In this document: in pieces, positions 1 to 7,342 of the stretch
Layout: every line of letters begins with the position of its first letter
How positions within the stretch are numbered: position 1 is the stretch's first letter
Assembly (NCBI GenBank): GCA_028697695.1
Contig: JAQVEI010000055.1
Coordinates: 1 to 9,516 of the forward strand
Direction: 5' to 3'
From: Lentimicrobiaceae bacterium
GTDB taxonomy: Bacteria > Bacteroidota > Bacteroidia > Bacteroidales > Lentimicrobiaceae
DNA: 9,516 nucleotides
The notes under the pieces: model-generated
Told to the model about the DNA's origin: nothing
The model's database searches: none
The model's input: the letters and a program-made list of their open reading frames with translations, nothing else
Program-made: the position numbers and the translations under genes

Positions 1-598
1 ATCCCATCCAACCGGTAATCGTGTGAAAACGTCGGTTAAGGATCATGACAATAGAAATGAGAAGTCCGCCCATATTTAACAGAACCAAACCGAAAAAAGA
101 GCCTGGTGTAAAATCTTCGGAGCCGGCCAATAGCGCTTCGCCGGCAGCAGAGAGCAAAGAACGCTGATAATCGGTTGTGGCTGCCGCATATTTATTGCTT
201 AAGGTGAGCATGGCAAACGCCGGATTGTGGGACACATAAACTGAGGCTCCCACCAAAAACAACAGCATGGCCAACATGGCCAGCGGCTTGCTTAACCGGC
301 GATGAGCTCCATACAGGGCCATAAAAACAAGTATTCCCAATATTGAATTTATTACATTAAAAATACCCAGGGCCCTCAGCCCCAAAAAGATATCTTTATT
401 GAAAAGCTCAAACCACTGTTTTACACTCCCCTTTCCGGGCTCAGGTGTGGCGCCGCCCGGAAGAAAAGTAAATATCAAATCCAGAATGCCCAGAGGAAAT
501 ATAATTAATGCTGCTATAGCACCTAATTTATAGATAAGTTTCCAATCAGATGGAATCATTAAGGAGGGCGTGTTACTCACAGGTATTTCCTGGTCCAT
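1..598 (-). CDS. Multi-pass inner-membrane protein, DUF4386-like (partial, C-terminus off the left edge)
   Basis: An open frame runs from an ATG at 596-598 leftwards off the window; 199 residues are visible. Four hydrophobic helices can be seen at about residues 25-46, 73-97, 104-123 and 167-188, so this is an integral membrane protein without a cleavable signal peptide. Between helices 3 and 4 lies a soluble stretch of the form LSNKYAAATTDYQRSLL followed by AAGEALLAGS. That pattern resembles the extracytoplasmic loop of DUF4386-type membrane proteins, whose function is unknown. The match is from memory of the family pattern, so the family name is tentative while the membrane topology is clear. 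No Shine-Dalgarno precedes the ATG; the leader is A/T-rich. A weak -7-like TAAGTTTA lies on the minus strand at 645-652. The gene follows the tRNA-Leu on the same strand after a 213-base gap, so read-through from the tRNA promoter is possible but not shown. Confidence 0.8.
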   Translation of the reverse strand, partial: MDQEIPVSNTPSLMIPSDWKLIYKLGAIAALIIFPLGILDLIFTFLPGGATPEPGKGSVKQWFELFNKDIFLGLRALGIFNVINSILGILVFMALYGAHRRLSKPLAMLAMLLFLVGASVYVSHNPAFAMLTLSNKYAAATTDYQRSLLSAAGEALLAGSEDFTPGSFFGLVLLNMGGLLISIVMILNRRFHTITGWMG

Positions 599-613
599 AA
601 ATTAAATATTGAT

Positions 614-683
614 TTGAAAATTGAAAATTTTCTGTAAGGAAAAATAAACTTATAGTCAAAAAGCAATAGCTGAAAGTTGAAAA
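614..683. repeat. Short TTGAAAA repeats in the leader of the membrane-protein gene
   Basis: TTGAAAA occurs twice in direct tandem at 614-627 and once more at 677-683. The second copy runs into the perfect palindrome GAAAATTTTC at 623-632. All lie in the A/T-rich gap between the membrane-protein start and the tRNA. They may be simple low-complexity sequence; no function is claimed. Nothing else was recognised in the 599-811 gap apart from weak hairpins without a T-tract. Confidence 0.3.
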
Positions 684-811
684 CCAGAATTTCTCACAAC
701 TCCTTGTCGAAGTCACACTTGCCGGTTTTAGGTATTTTCTCCCGAACATGCAGAAAAACTTTAGGAGAGAATTTATAATAGTTTGATGCTCAACTCAGAA
801 CATCATTATTG

Positions 812-893
812 TGCGGATGAAGGGACTCGAACCCCCACGCCTCTCGGCACCAGATCCTAAGTCTGGCGCGGCTACCAATTACGCCACATCCGC
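812..893 (-). tRNA. tRNA-Leu, anticodon TAG
   Basis: Read on the minus strand the sequence folds as a class II tRNA. The acceptor stem is GCGGATG with CATCCGC, with discriminator A at 812. The D-stem is GGC/GCC around AATTGGTA. The anticodon stem is CCAGA/TCTGG enclosing the loop CTTAGGA, which gives anticodon TAG (reads CUN leucine codons). A long variable arm, GCC-GAGA-GGC, is typical of tRNA-Leu. The T-arm is GGGGG-TTCGAGT-CCCTT with two G-U pairs. The 3' CCA is not encoded (ACAA follows), so CCA would have to be added by tRNA nucleotidyltransferase. The gene stands alone and has its own promoter element just upstream. Confidence 0.97.
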
Positions 894-1202
894 GGTTAAT
901 GCGCCGCAAAGATAAATTAATTTTTTCTTTATTTGGCATCCTATGATACAGTAATTTGATTATTCATTCAGATGAACTTTCAACAATCTTTCCATTTCGA
1001 TGTTATACCTCTGTTTTACAAGCTATTTTACCACTTGAACACCAAATAAGTGCATCACTTTACCTAAGTATTGTCTCATGTATAAGTGCAATTTCAAGGG
1101 AAATTATGCGTCCGGCTGTTGGCAAAGTACTCTATGTTGAGCATATTTTAAGTGGTAGAAACAAGACTATTCCATGATAAACGCTTAAAAAATTTTAAAA
1201 AA
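894..1202. other. 309-base gene-free stretch between tRNA-Leu and the dehydrogenase
   Basis: Apart from the divergent tRNA promoter at 907-914, no gene is recognised here. The only open frame on the plus strand (956-1177) begins at TTG, has no Shine-Dalgarno and resembles no family I know. A near match to the -7 consensus, TACCTCTG at 1006-1013 (7 of 8), could start a long leader for the dehydrogenase. The last 20 bases before the ATG are A/T-rich and partly palindromic (TTTTAAAA), as is common before Bacteroidota start codons. Confidence 0.4.
907..914 (-). promoter_or_regulatory. -7 promoter element of tRNA-Leu
   Basis: On the minus strand this is TATCTTTG, a perfect match to the Bacteroidota -7 consensus TAnnTTTG. 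It ends 13 bases before the mature tRNA 5' end, which would give a leader of roughly ten bases. No clear -33 TTTG is visible at the usual spacing. Confidence 0.7.
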
Positions 1203-2621
1203 ATGAAACTACATCCCATACCATGGCCATTCAACTTGCCTATGGCCTTCATGCTTTTTCTGATGCTGATTTTTACATGGGGTTGCAGTAAGTCATCCAA
1301 CTCTCAAATCAATCCGCAAAACAGTGAATTGGATACATTAACCATTGTACAAAATATTTCCACTCCCTGGGAGTTGACCTGGGGCCCCGATGATCAGCTT
1401 TGGTTCACAGAACGCGAAGGCCGGGTAAACCGTGCTAATCCCGGGAATGGTAATAATGTGGTGGTACTTCACATTCCGGAGGTTTATCAAAAGGGAGAAT
1501 CCGGCTTGCTTGGCATGGCCTTTCATCCTGATTTCTCCACCATGCCGTATGTTTATCTCGTATACACCTATCTTGACAGCCCAATGATACGCGAGAGACT
1601 GGTGAGGTATACCTGGGACGGAAATCAGTTAATCCAGCCCGAGATACTGCTTACGGATATTCCGGCCAACTCATATCACGATGGTAGCCGCCTGGCATTT
1701 GGCCCTGATGATAAATTGTATATGTCAACCGGTGATGCCGGATTTACGCCCAATTCGCAAAATTTAAATGTGCTGGCAGGCAAGATTTTACGTTTGAACG
1801 ATGATGGGAGTATTCCGGCCGACAATCCATTTCCAGGAAGCTATGTGTGGGCTTATGGGTTGCGCAACTCACAAGGGCTGGTATTTGCACCTGATGGTAC
1901 CCTTTATGCCTCAGAACACGGACCCAGCAGTGATGACGAGGTAAACATTATAGAAAGAGGGCGCAACTATGGCTGGCCCGATGTAGTTGGTTTTTGTGAA
2001 ACACCGGAGGAGATAGCGTTTTGCGCGGAGCACAATGTACGCGAACCCCTCCATGCCTGGACACCTACCCTGGCTGTTGCCGGCATTGACCATTATCATC
2101 ATCAGGCTATCACCGAATGGCAGAACTGTCTGCTGATGACCACCCTGAAAGCCTCAACGCTATATGCGCTGAAATTAAACGACGAGGGCACTGCAATTAC
2201 AGAGGTAACGGAATACTTTAAAAATACATGGGGACGCTTGCGCGATGTGTGTATTGCACCCAACGGCGATGTTTACCTGGCAGTAAGCAACCGCGATGGT
2301 CGTGGAACACCAAAACCGGGAGACGATCGCATTGTCAGGTTGAGGCCTGCCAACACCACAGGTTTGAACCAAACAGGCCATACCGAAAAGTCGCTCTTCA
2401 TATACCCAAATCCGGTTTCTGCAGACCAAACGCTCCGGATAAATGAATTATATTCAGGGATGAAGTATCAAATCCTGAATTACAACGGGGAATTGATAGG
2501 AGGTGGCCAAATTCCTGCTTCAGCAGCAATCTCCATAGGAAACTCCCTGGCTAAAGGCATCTACCTGCTCAGGGTTATCACTTCCAACAGTATAAAAAGC
2601 GGACGCTTTTTAATTATTTAG
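1203..2621 (+). CDS. PQQ-type glucose/sorbosone dehydrogenase (GSDH family) with lipoprotein-like signal and T9SS sorting domain
   Basis: The 472-residue product resembles soluble aldose/sugar dehydrogenases, six-bladed propellers that use PQQ to oxidise sugars outside the cytoplasm. Family landmarks, numbered from the ATG at 1203, are TPWELTWGPD near 54, GLLGMAFHPDF near 102, YHDGSRL with the likely catalytic-base His159, YGLRNSQGL near 219 (Arg221 and Asn222, a PQQ-contact region in the family), SEHGPSSDDEVNII then NYGWP near 237-258, and NRDGRG near 363. The N-terminus has a hydrophobic segment ending in TWGC, so Cys28 could be lipidated. The last 75 residues (about 398-472) have YPNP, a GIYLLRV strand and a terminal GRFLII, which is a type A T9SS sorting domain. 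The frame is open back to a GTG at 1152, but the ATG is preferred because it directly precedes a normal signal sequence and follows an A-rich leader. The sugar substrate cannot be told, and no PQQ synthesis genes are in view. Confidence 0.88.
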   Translation: MKLHPIPWPFNLPMAFMLFLMLIFTWGCSKSSNSQINPQNSELDTLTIVQNISTPWELTWGPDDQLWFTEREGRVNRANPGNGNNVVVLHIPEVYQKGESGLLGMAFHPDFSTMPYVYLVYTYLDSPMIRERLVRYTWDGNQLIQPEILLTDIPANSYHDGSRLAFGPDDKLYMSTGDAGFTPNSQNLNVLAGKILRLNDDGSIPADNPFPGSYVWAYGLRNSQGLVFAPDGTLYASEHGPSSDDEVNIIERGRNYGWPDVVGFCETPEEIAFCAEHNVREPLHAWTPTLAVAGIDHYHHQAITEWQNCLLMTTLKASTLYALKLNDEGTAITEVTEYFKNTWGRLRDVCIAPNGDVYLAVSNRDGRGTPKPGDDRIVRLRPANTTGLNQTGHTEKSLFIYPNPVSADQTLRINELYSGMKYQILNYNGELIGGGQIPASAAISIGNSLAKGIYLLRVITSNSIKSGRFLII

Positions 2622-2650
2622 CCGGAAAGTGGTGCTTAGAATTATATTCC

Positions 2651-2672
2651 AAAAACCTGAATTCTATTCAGG
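2651..2672 (-). terminator. Intrinsic terminator of the GH3-serine hydrolase gene, overlapping its stop codon
   Basis: On the minus strand CCTGAAT-AGA-ATTCAGG forms a perfect 7-bp stem with a 3-base loop, followed at once by TTTTT (2655-2651). The TAG stop at 2666-2664 lies at the base of the loop, so the 5' arm is coding sequence. No T-tract follows the hairpin on the plus strand, so it should act only on the minus-strand transcript. Confidence 0.75.
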
Positions 2673-5612
2673 CTGCCTCGTCATTTCTATGGCATCGTAG
2701 ATAATTTGTTGTATCCGGGTGCGGATATTTTGTTTCACGAGCTTATTGTTATCGGCATCAGGGTGTACCCGATTGCTTAAAAACACGTAAACCAATTCAT
2801 TTTCCGGGTCAGCCCAGGTATAGGTTCCGGTAAACCCGCTGTGGCCGAAACTCGTAGCTGGTGCAGCATCACATGTGGGGCCGGGTTGACCTTTTGCACC
2901 GGGTTTATCAAAGCCAAGCGCCCTGCGATTGTTGTTCCAGGCATATTGGGTTGAGGTAAACTCATTGACAATCTCCGGGTCAAAGAACCTTTCACCAGCG
3001 TAAGTACCATTATTTACCAACATCTGCATAACAATAGCTACATCCAGTGCATCGGAAAAAAGACCGGCATGTCCGGCAACACCGCCCATCAGGGCCGCAG
3101 TCTGATCGTGTACATCACCAATAATCAACTGCTGCCTGAAAAATTTATCATTTTCTGTTGGCACTATGCGCTTGATGCTAAAATTATCACGCGGACGATA
3201 TCCCAAAGTAGTTAACCCCAGTTTTTTGTAAAACTGACTGTGGAGATATACATCAGCGGGTTGGTCTGTTAAGAGCTCAAAAGCCCGGGATAGCAGAATA
3301 AAGCCCAAATCACTGTATTTGTATTCCAGGGTTTTTATCAATGGCGAAGCTATGATGGAGTCAACAATAGCATCAGGAATATCTGCACGTACATATATTC
3401 CATCGGCTACTCTGTGCGGATAATCAATACTATAACGGGCTGCAAAAAGAGTAGTGTCGGTAAGCCTTCTTTGCATCAACTGACGATAAAAAGGAATGTA
3501 AGGCTGCAATCTGGCATGATGGGCCATTATAGCCCTGACACTCATTTCTTTCTTGTTTGAATTCAACAGCTCCGGAAAATACTTGCTCAAGGGCATATCC
3601 AGATTGATCATATCATTTTGCGTTAAATTCATAGCTGTCAGGGTTGTTCCGAGTATCTTGGTTAAGGAAGCCAGATCATACAAATCATCATTTGCAATAA
3701 GTTCAGAAAAACCATAGGTTTTAGCACCAAAAGCATGACGGTAAATTACTTTTCCTTTGTAAGCCACTAAAACCTGGGCTCCCGGAAAGACACTATCCCG
3801 TATGGCCTGCTGCATAATGGTATCAATAGCCGCCAGGCTGGAAGAAGGAATTTGCTCACTCTCCGGAATATCGAACGAAAGCCGGCCTATGGGTGAACAG
3901 ACCATCGCGTCGCCTGAACGGTGGATAGAATTGATGGAAACAGGCAGCTTACCCTGTATTCCGATAGCACCAAATATTGCCTGGGCCGTAAGATCCTGCA
4001 TAAGCGGGTTATCCTGATAACTAACCACCACGCTTGCGTTGGTTAAAGCATTTTTGAACATAGCGGCACTGTATGGACTGGTAAATAGAGTGAGTACCGT
4101 GGGTTTAAGCGTACTTAAGGTATCAATGAGTCTTGCTGCACTGTGGGATATTCCAAAATTTTTAGCTGGCAAATCGCTTGTTTTTACAAAACCGGCAATC
4201 ACCAGATTATAGGGCTCAAGTAATTTCATCACAGAGTCGCATTGTGCGACAGATGGATCCCACAACAGGTTAAAATGGGTGACAGGGGCGTAATCGTCCA
4301 ATCTTTGTTGAAAGGGCGAAAGGAGGGTATCTCCAACAATCAGACTGGCAATTTTTAAAGTATCCAACTGCCTGATGGGCAGCAAATTTTCCGGGTCATT
4401 CACGAGTGTAATGGCCTCACTGTTTAATCTGCCGGCAACAAGCCGGGCCTGAGGATTGTTTAAATCCTTGTCAAGATTTGCTATTTTACATGGGGTATAA
4501 TTTGCGAGTCCGCTCTCAAATTTCCACTGCAACACGCGACGACATTTTTCATCGATGAGTTGTTGATCAATCCGGCCACTGTCAATGGAGCGCCGTATAT
4601 TTGCCAGAGCAGCATAAGCATCTACCGGCAGGAGGAGAATATCATTTCCGGCCAAAAGGGCATTGGTTTCTACCATTCCCGGATCAGCATATGCAGTTAA
4701 ACCTTTCATATCCATACCATCGGTAATCACCAGTCCTTTAAATCCCATTTTTTCGCGGAGCAGGGTGGTAATTACGGGCCTGGAAAGCGAAGTAATGGAT
4801 TTGGCTGCGGTGTCAAGGGCAGGCACCCTCAAATGTGCCACCATTATACCTTTCACCCCATGCTTTATCAGATATTTAAATGGAAAAAGTTCGAGAGTAT
4901 CCAATGCTTCTAACGGTTTATTGATAAGTGGCAGGGTGTAATGTGAATCAGATTCGGTATCTCCATGGCCCGGAAAATGCTTGGCTACAGCTATAATTCC
5001 ACCGTCTTGCATGCCTTTCATGTACCAATAAGCTTTATCGGCAACATTTTCTCTTTGCTCGCCAAATGATCTCGCATTTATGACAGGGTTCGCAGGGTTG
5101 TTGTTTACATCTATGACAGGCGCAAAGTTCATATGAACCCCGATACGTTGACACTGCCGGGCCACCTGCTTACCCATCTCATATATTGATGCATTGTTAT
5201 CCACCGCACCCATGGTCATTTGTTTGGGCAACAATCCTACACTGTCAAGGCGCATGGCCAAACCCCATTCGGCATCAATGGCCACAAGCAAAGGCGTAGG
5301 TGCAGCAGCCTGTAGCTTATTGGTATAAATAAGCTGCCGGGCCGGCCCTCCCTGGAAGAAACAAACGCCACCTATGTTTAAATCAACAATTTGTCTCATC
5401 AATGATGCCTCATATGCTGTATCGCGATTTGAATAGGCTCTTATCATAAACAACTGGGCAATTCTCTCATCGGGTGAAAGACTGTTGAAAACCGAATCTA
5501 CCCATGAAGATGCCGGGGGCATCTGCGTTTGTGCGTTAGCAGCATTAAAATGTAAAGCGAAAAGTAAAATACCGGAAAAAATCTTAAAAAACAGCAATTG
5601 AAGAGGTCTCAT
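2664..5612 (-). CDS. Exported GH3 beta-N-acetylhexosaminidase (NagZ-like) fused to a class C beta-lactamase-like serine hydrolase
   Basis: The 982-residue protein has two enzyme parts. Numbered from the ATG at 5612, residues about 36-365 form a GH3 barrel: KHFPGHG at 211-217, DSH with the Asp222-His224 pair used by NagZ enzymes, and VITDGMDMKG with likely nucleophile Asp298. A GH3 C-terminal-type domain covers about 410-560. Residues about 590-975 form an AmpC/PBP4-like serine hydrolase: SLTK (Ser649, Lys652), YSD (Tyr766, where YxN is usual) and HSG (His924). GH3 NagZ enzymes release N-acetylglucosamine from muropeptides; the second part may be a D,D-peptidase or esterase, so cell-wall turnover is likely. 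The N-terminus has a signal peptide ending ANA before QTQ, so it acts outside the cytoplasm. The frame is open to a TTG at 5699, but that would lie upstream of the promoter at 5658-5665, so the ATG at 5612 is preferred. This fusion is common in Bacteroidota. Confidence 0.93.
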   Translation of the reverse strand: MRPLQLLFFKIFSGILLFALHFNAANAQTQMPPASSWVDSVFNSLSPDERIAQLFMIRAYSNRDTAYEASLMRQIVDLNIGGVCFFQGGPARQLIYTNKLQAAAPTPLLVAIDAEWGLAMRLDSVGLLPKQMTMGAVDNNASIYEMGKQVARQCQRIGVHMNFAPVIDVNNNPANPVINARSFGEQRENVADKAYWYMKGMQDGGIIAVAKHFPGHGDTESDSHYTLPLINKPLEALDTLELFPFKYLIKHGVKGIMVAHLRVPALDTAAKSITSLSRPVITTLLREKMGFKGLVITDGMDMKGLTAYADPGMVETNALLAGNDILLLPVDAYAALANIRRSIDSGRIDQQLIDEKCRRVLQWKFESGLANYTPCKIANLDKDLNNPQARLVAGRLNSEAITLVNDPENLLPIRQLDTLKIASLIVGDTLLSPFQQRLDDYAPVTHFNLLWDPSVAQCDSVMKLLEPYNLVIAGFVKTSDLPAKNFGISHSAARLIDTLSTLKPTVLTLFTSPYSAAMFKNALTNASVVVSYQDNPLMQDLTAQAIFGAIGIQGKLPVSINSIHRSGDAMVCSPIGRLSFDIPESEQIPSSSLAAIDTIMQQAIRDSVFPGAQVLVAYKGKVIYRHAFGAKTYGFSELIANDDLYDLASLTKILGTTLTAMNLTQNDMINLDMPLSKYFPELLNSNKKEMSVRAIMAHHARLQPYIPFYRQLMQRRLTDTTLFAARYSIDYPHRVADGIYVRADIPDAIVDSIIASPLIKTLEYKYSDLGFILLSRAFELLTDQPADVYLHSQFYKKLGLTTLGYRPRDNFSIKRIVPTENDKFFRQQLIIGDVHDQTAALMGGVAGHAGLFSDALDVAIVMQMLVNNGTYAGERFFDPEIVNEFTSTQYAWNNNRRALGFDKPGAKGQPGPTCDAAPATSFGHSGFTGTYTWADPENELVYVFLSNRVHPDADNNKLVKQNIRTRIQQIIYDAIEMTRQPE

Positions 5613-5657
5613 AAATTTCAACAGAGGATTAGGTGATAAAATTATAATAACAAACGC

Positions 5658-5665
5658 CAAAGTTA
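5658..5665 (-). promoter_or_regulatory. -7 promoter element of the GH3-serine hydrolase gene
   Basis: TAACTTTG on the minus strand matches TAnnTTTG perfectly. Transcription would begin near 5650, giving a leader of roughly 40 bases to the ATG at 5612. A T-rich stretch about 17-23 bases upstream stands where the -33 TTTG would be, but is not an exact match. Confidence 0.6.
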
Positions 5666-5807
5666 GTTTTAAGTATCTTGAGAAAAACTTTTTTAACAAA
5701 GTGTTCGCATTTTATCGGTAAAAAAACATATTTTCGCCAATAATTAAGGTGTATACCAATATATAATTAATTTCAGTGTTTATTTTTAAACCCGTTAATG
5801 CACTGAT

Positions 5808-7196
5808 ATGGCAGTTAAATTAAAAATTATTTTTCTTTTTTTCTTTTTTATGCCATTAATTGCTTGTGCACAGGGTGGGGTTAAAAATGAGAAGAAAGAG
5901 CCATTAAATCGCATTCTTTTTGTTTTTGATGCATCACAAAGCATGTACGGCCGCTGGCAGAGTGATGTAAAAATGAACATTGCAAAAAAATTGATGAGCG
6001 GTTTACTGGACAGCCTGGCCACCTTCAAAAATCTGGAAATAGCTTTAAGGGTATATGGGCATCAAAAGACCTACCCCCCACCCGATTGTTATGACACCCG
6101 GCTCGAAGTACCGTTTAGCCCGGACAACATACCGCGGGTAAAAAACAAGATAATGGCCTTAACTCCTAAAGGTACCACACCCATTGCCTACGCGCTTCAA
6201 CAGGCAGTAAATGATTTTCCGCCATGCGATAATTGCCGCAATATCATTATTTTGATAACCGATGGTATTGAAGAATGCGGAGGTGATCCATGTCAGGCCT
6301 CGGCAGAACTTCAAAAGCATGGGGTTGCCATGAAGCCATTTATTATAGGTATCGGACGCGATTTTAAAAAGGCTTTTGATTGTGTAGGCACCTATTTTGA
6401 TGCTTCCAGTGAAAACGCTTTTCAAAAAGCGCTTAATAATGCTATATCACAGGCGCTTCATCAAACCACCATGCAGGTGAACCTTCTCGACAGTCGCAAT
6501 CATGCCACCGAAACCAACGTGAACCTGACATTCTATGATCACGCCTCGAAAAAGATGAAGTACAACTTCATGCATACGCTTAATCACAGGGGATTACCCG
6601 ATACCCTGATTATAGATCCCATGCTGGCTTATGATATGGTAGTAAACACGGTTCCACCAATATTTGTAGATAGCATTGTCCCGGAACCTGGCAGACATCT
6701 TACCTTACTAATCAGCGCCCCCCAGGGTTATCTCGATTTAAAGATTGGACCCAATGACCGCATTGTGAAAAACCTGTATGCCATCATTCATAAAAGTGGC
6801 AACAAAGAAACCCTGAACGTGCAGAATTTCGGCGACATTAAAAGGTACTTATGTGGCAGCTATGATTTAGAGATACTCACGCTGCCGCGGATTTATATGA
6901 ATGATGTTCAGATAAAACAAGGCCAAACCACCACTATAGACATACCCTTGCCTGGTATAGTTGTCATCCGAAAAAGTGTAAACGGCTATGGCAGTTTGTA
7001 TGTGGAACGAAACAATCGCCTTGAATGGATATATGAACTCCGGGAGAATGTACTGCAAGAAACCCTCGTACTGCAACCCGGCAACTACCGGGTCATTTAC
7101 CGGTCTAAAAATGCAGAACGCTCTATGTACACCATTGAAAACAGCTTTACTATTCATCCTGGCGGCACCAGCAATGTAAACCTGTTCAGTTACTGA
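5808..7196 (+). CDS. Exported von Willebrand factor A (vWA) domain protein with three C-terminal beta-rich modules
   Basis: The 462-residue protein starts with a signal sequence (hydrophobic to residue 18) followed by LIACAQ. This can be read as a lipobox with Cys20 or as a signal peptidase I site after ACA, so lipidation is uncertain. Residues about 33-215 form a vWA domain with a complete metal-ion-dependent adhesion site: DASQS (Asp41, Ser43, Ser45), KGTTP (Thr123) and LITDG (Asp152). The CDNC and ECGGDPC cysteines around the TDG strand are a pattern of bacterial secreted vWA proteins. Residues 220-462 look like three modules of about 75-85 residues, the first two ending in PQG or PLPG where the next begins. 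The vWA fold usually binds a protein partner through Mg2+; the partner here is unknown. The ATG lies 20 bases after TATTTTTA (5781-5788), a 7-of-8 match to the -7 consensus. It stands apart from its neighbours, which are divergent upstream and separately promoted downstream. Confidence 0.85.
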   Translation: MAVKLKIIFLFFFFMPLIACAQGGVKNEKKEPLNRILFVFDASQSMYGRWQSDVKMNIAKKLMSGLLDSLATFKNLEIALRVYGHQKTYPPPDCYDTRLEVPFSPDNIPRVKNKIMALTPKGTTPIAYALQQAVNDFPPCDNCRNIIILITDGIEECGGDPCQASAELQKHGVAMKPFIIGIGRDFKKAFDCVGTYFDASSENAFQKALNNAISQALHQTTMQVNLLDSRNHATETNVNLTFYDHASKKMKYNFMHTLNHRGLPDTLIIDPMLAYDMVVNTVPPIFVDSIVPEPGRHLTLLISAPQGYLDLKIGPNDRIVKNLYAIIHKSGNKETLNVQNFGDIKRYLCGSYDLEILTLPRIYMNDVQIKQGQTTTIDIPLPGIVVIRKSVNGYGSLYVERNNRLEWIYELRENVLQETLVLQPGNYRVIYRSKNAERSMYTIENSFTIHPGGTSNVNLFSY

Positions 7197-7273
7197 TACA
7201 ATTTGCAGTGCAGCAATCCATTCTATTTAAATCATTCTTTGCGTTGAATTATTATCGATTTACTAAGCATACG

Positions 7274-7290
7274 TTTGTATAAAATACAAA
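7274..7290. promoter_or_regulatory. Perfect 7-bp dyad over the -33 region of the TorD-like gene (putative operator)
   Basis: TTTGTAT-AAA-ATACAAA is a perfect inverted repeat. It extends to 7271-7293 with a single mismatch in each arm (AC before, GT after). It covers the TTTG that serves as the candidate -33 element, centred about 30 bases before the expected transcription start, where a bound dimer would block RNA polymerase. It is not an FNR-type TTGAT site. Confidence 0.45.
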
Positions 7291-7300
7291 AGTATATTCA

Positions 7301-7308
7301 TATATTTG
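7301..7308 (+). promoter_or_regulatory. -7 promoter element of the TorD-like gene
   Basis: TATATTTG is a perfect TAnnTTTG match. TTTG at 7274-7277 is a possible -33 element, but the 23-base gap is slightly long for the consensus. The leader to the ATG at 7343 would be about 30 bases. Confidence 0.6.
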
Positions 7309-7342
7309 CATCTTTAATTTTGTTGTCCTGACACTTAATTAT

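Noticed and set aside
720..790. TTCTCCC/GGAGAGAA hairpin downstream of tRNA-Leu as a terminator
   Set aside because: The stem has a bulge, the loop is long and there is no T-tract on the minus strand.
956..969. TTGAT at 956-960 as a further FNR-type site
   Set aside because: The second half reads CATTC rather than ATCAA, so only one half-site is present.
956..1177. 73-codon open frame upstream of the dehydrogenase
   Set aside because: It begins at TTG with no Shine-Dalgarno, overlaps the alternative GTG extension of the next frame, and shows no family motif, signal peptide or domain pattern.
1152..1202. 17-residue N-terminal extension of the dehydrogenase from a GTG
   Set aside because: It would place a charged segment before an otherwise normal signal sequence; the ATG at 1203 follows an A-rich leader typical of the phylum.
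7201..7217. TTGC-AGTGCA-GCAA hairpin after the vWA gene as a terminator
   Set aside because: The stem is only 4 bp and no T-tract follows.
7241..7259. TTGAA-N5-ATCGA upstream of the TorD-like gene as an FNR-type site
   Set aside because: The spacer is five rather than four bases and both half-sites deviate from TTGAT/ATCAA.
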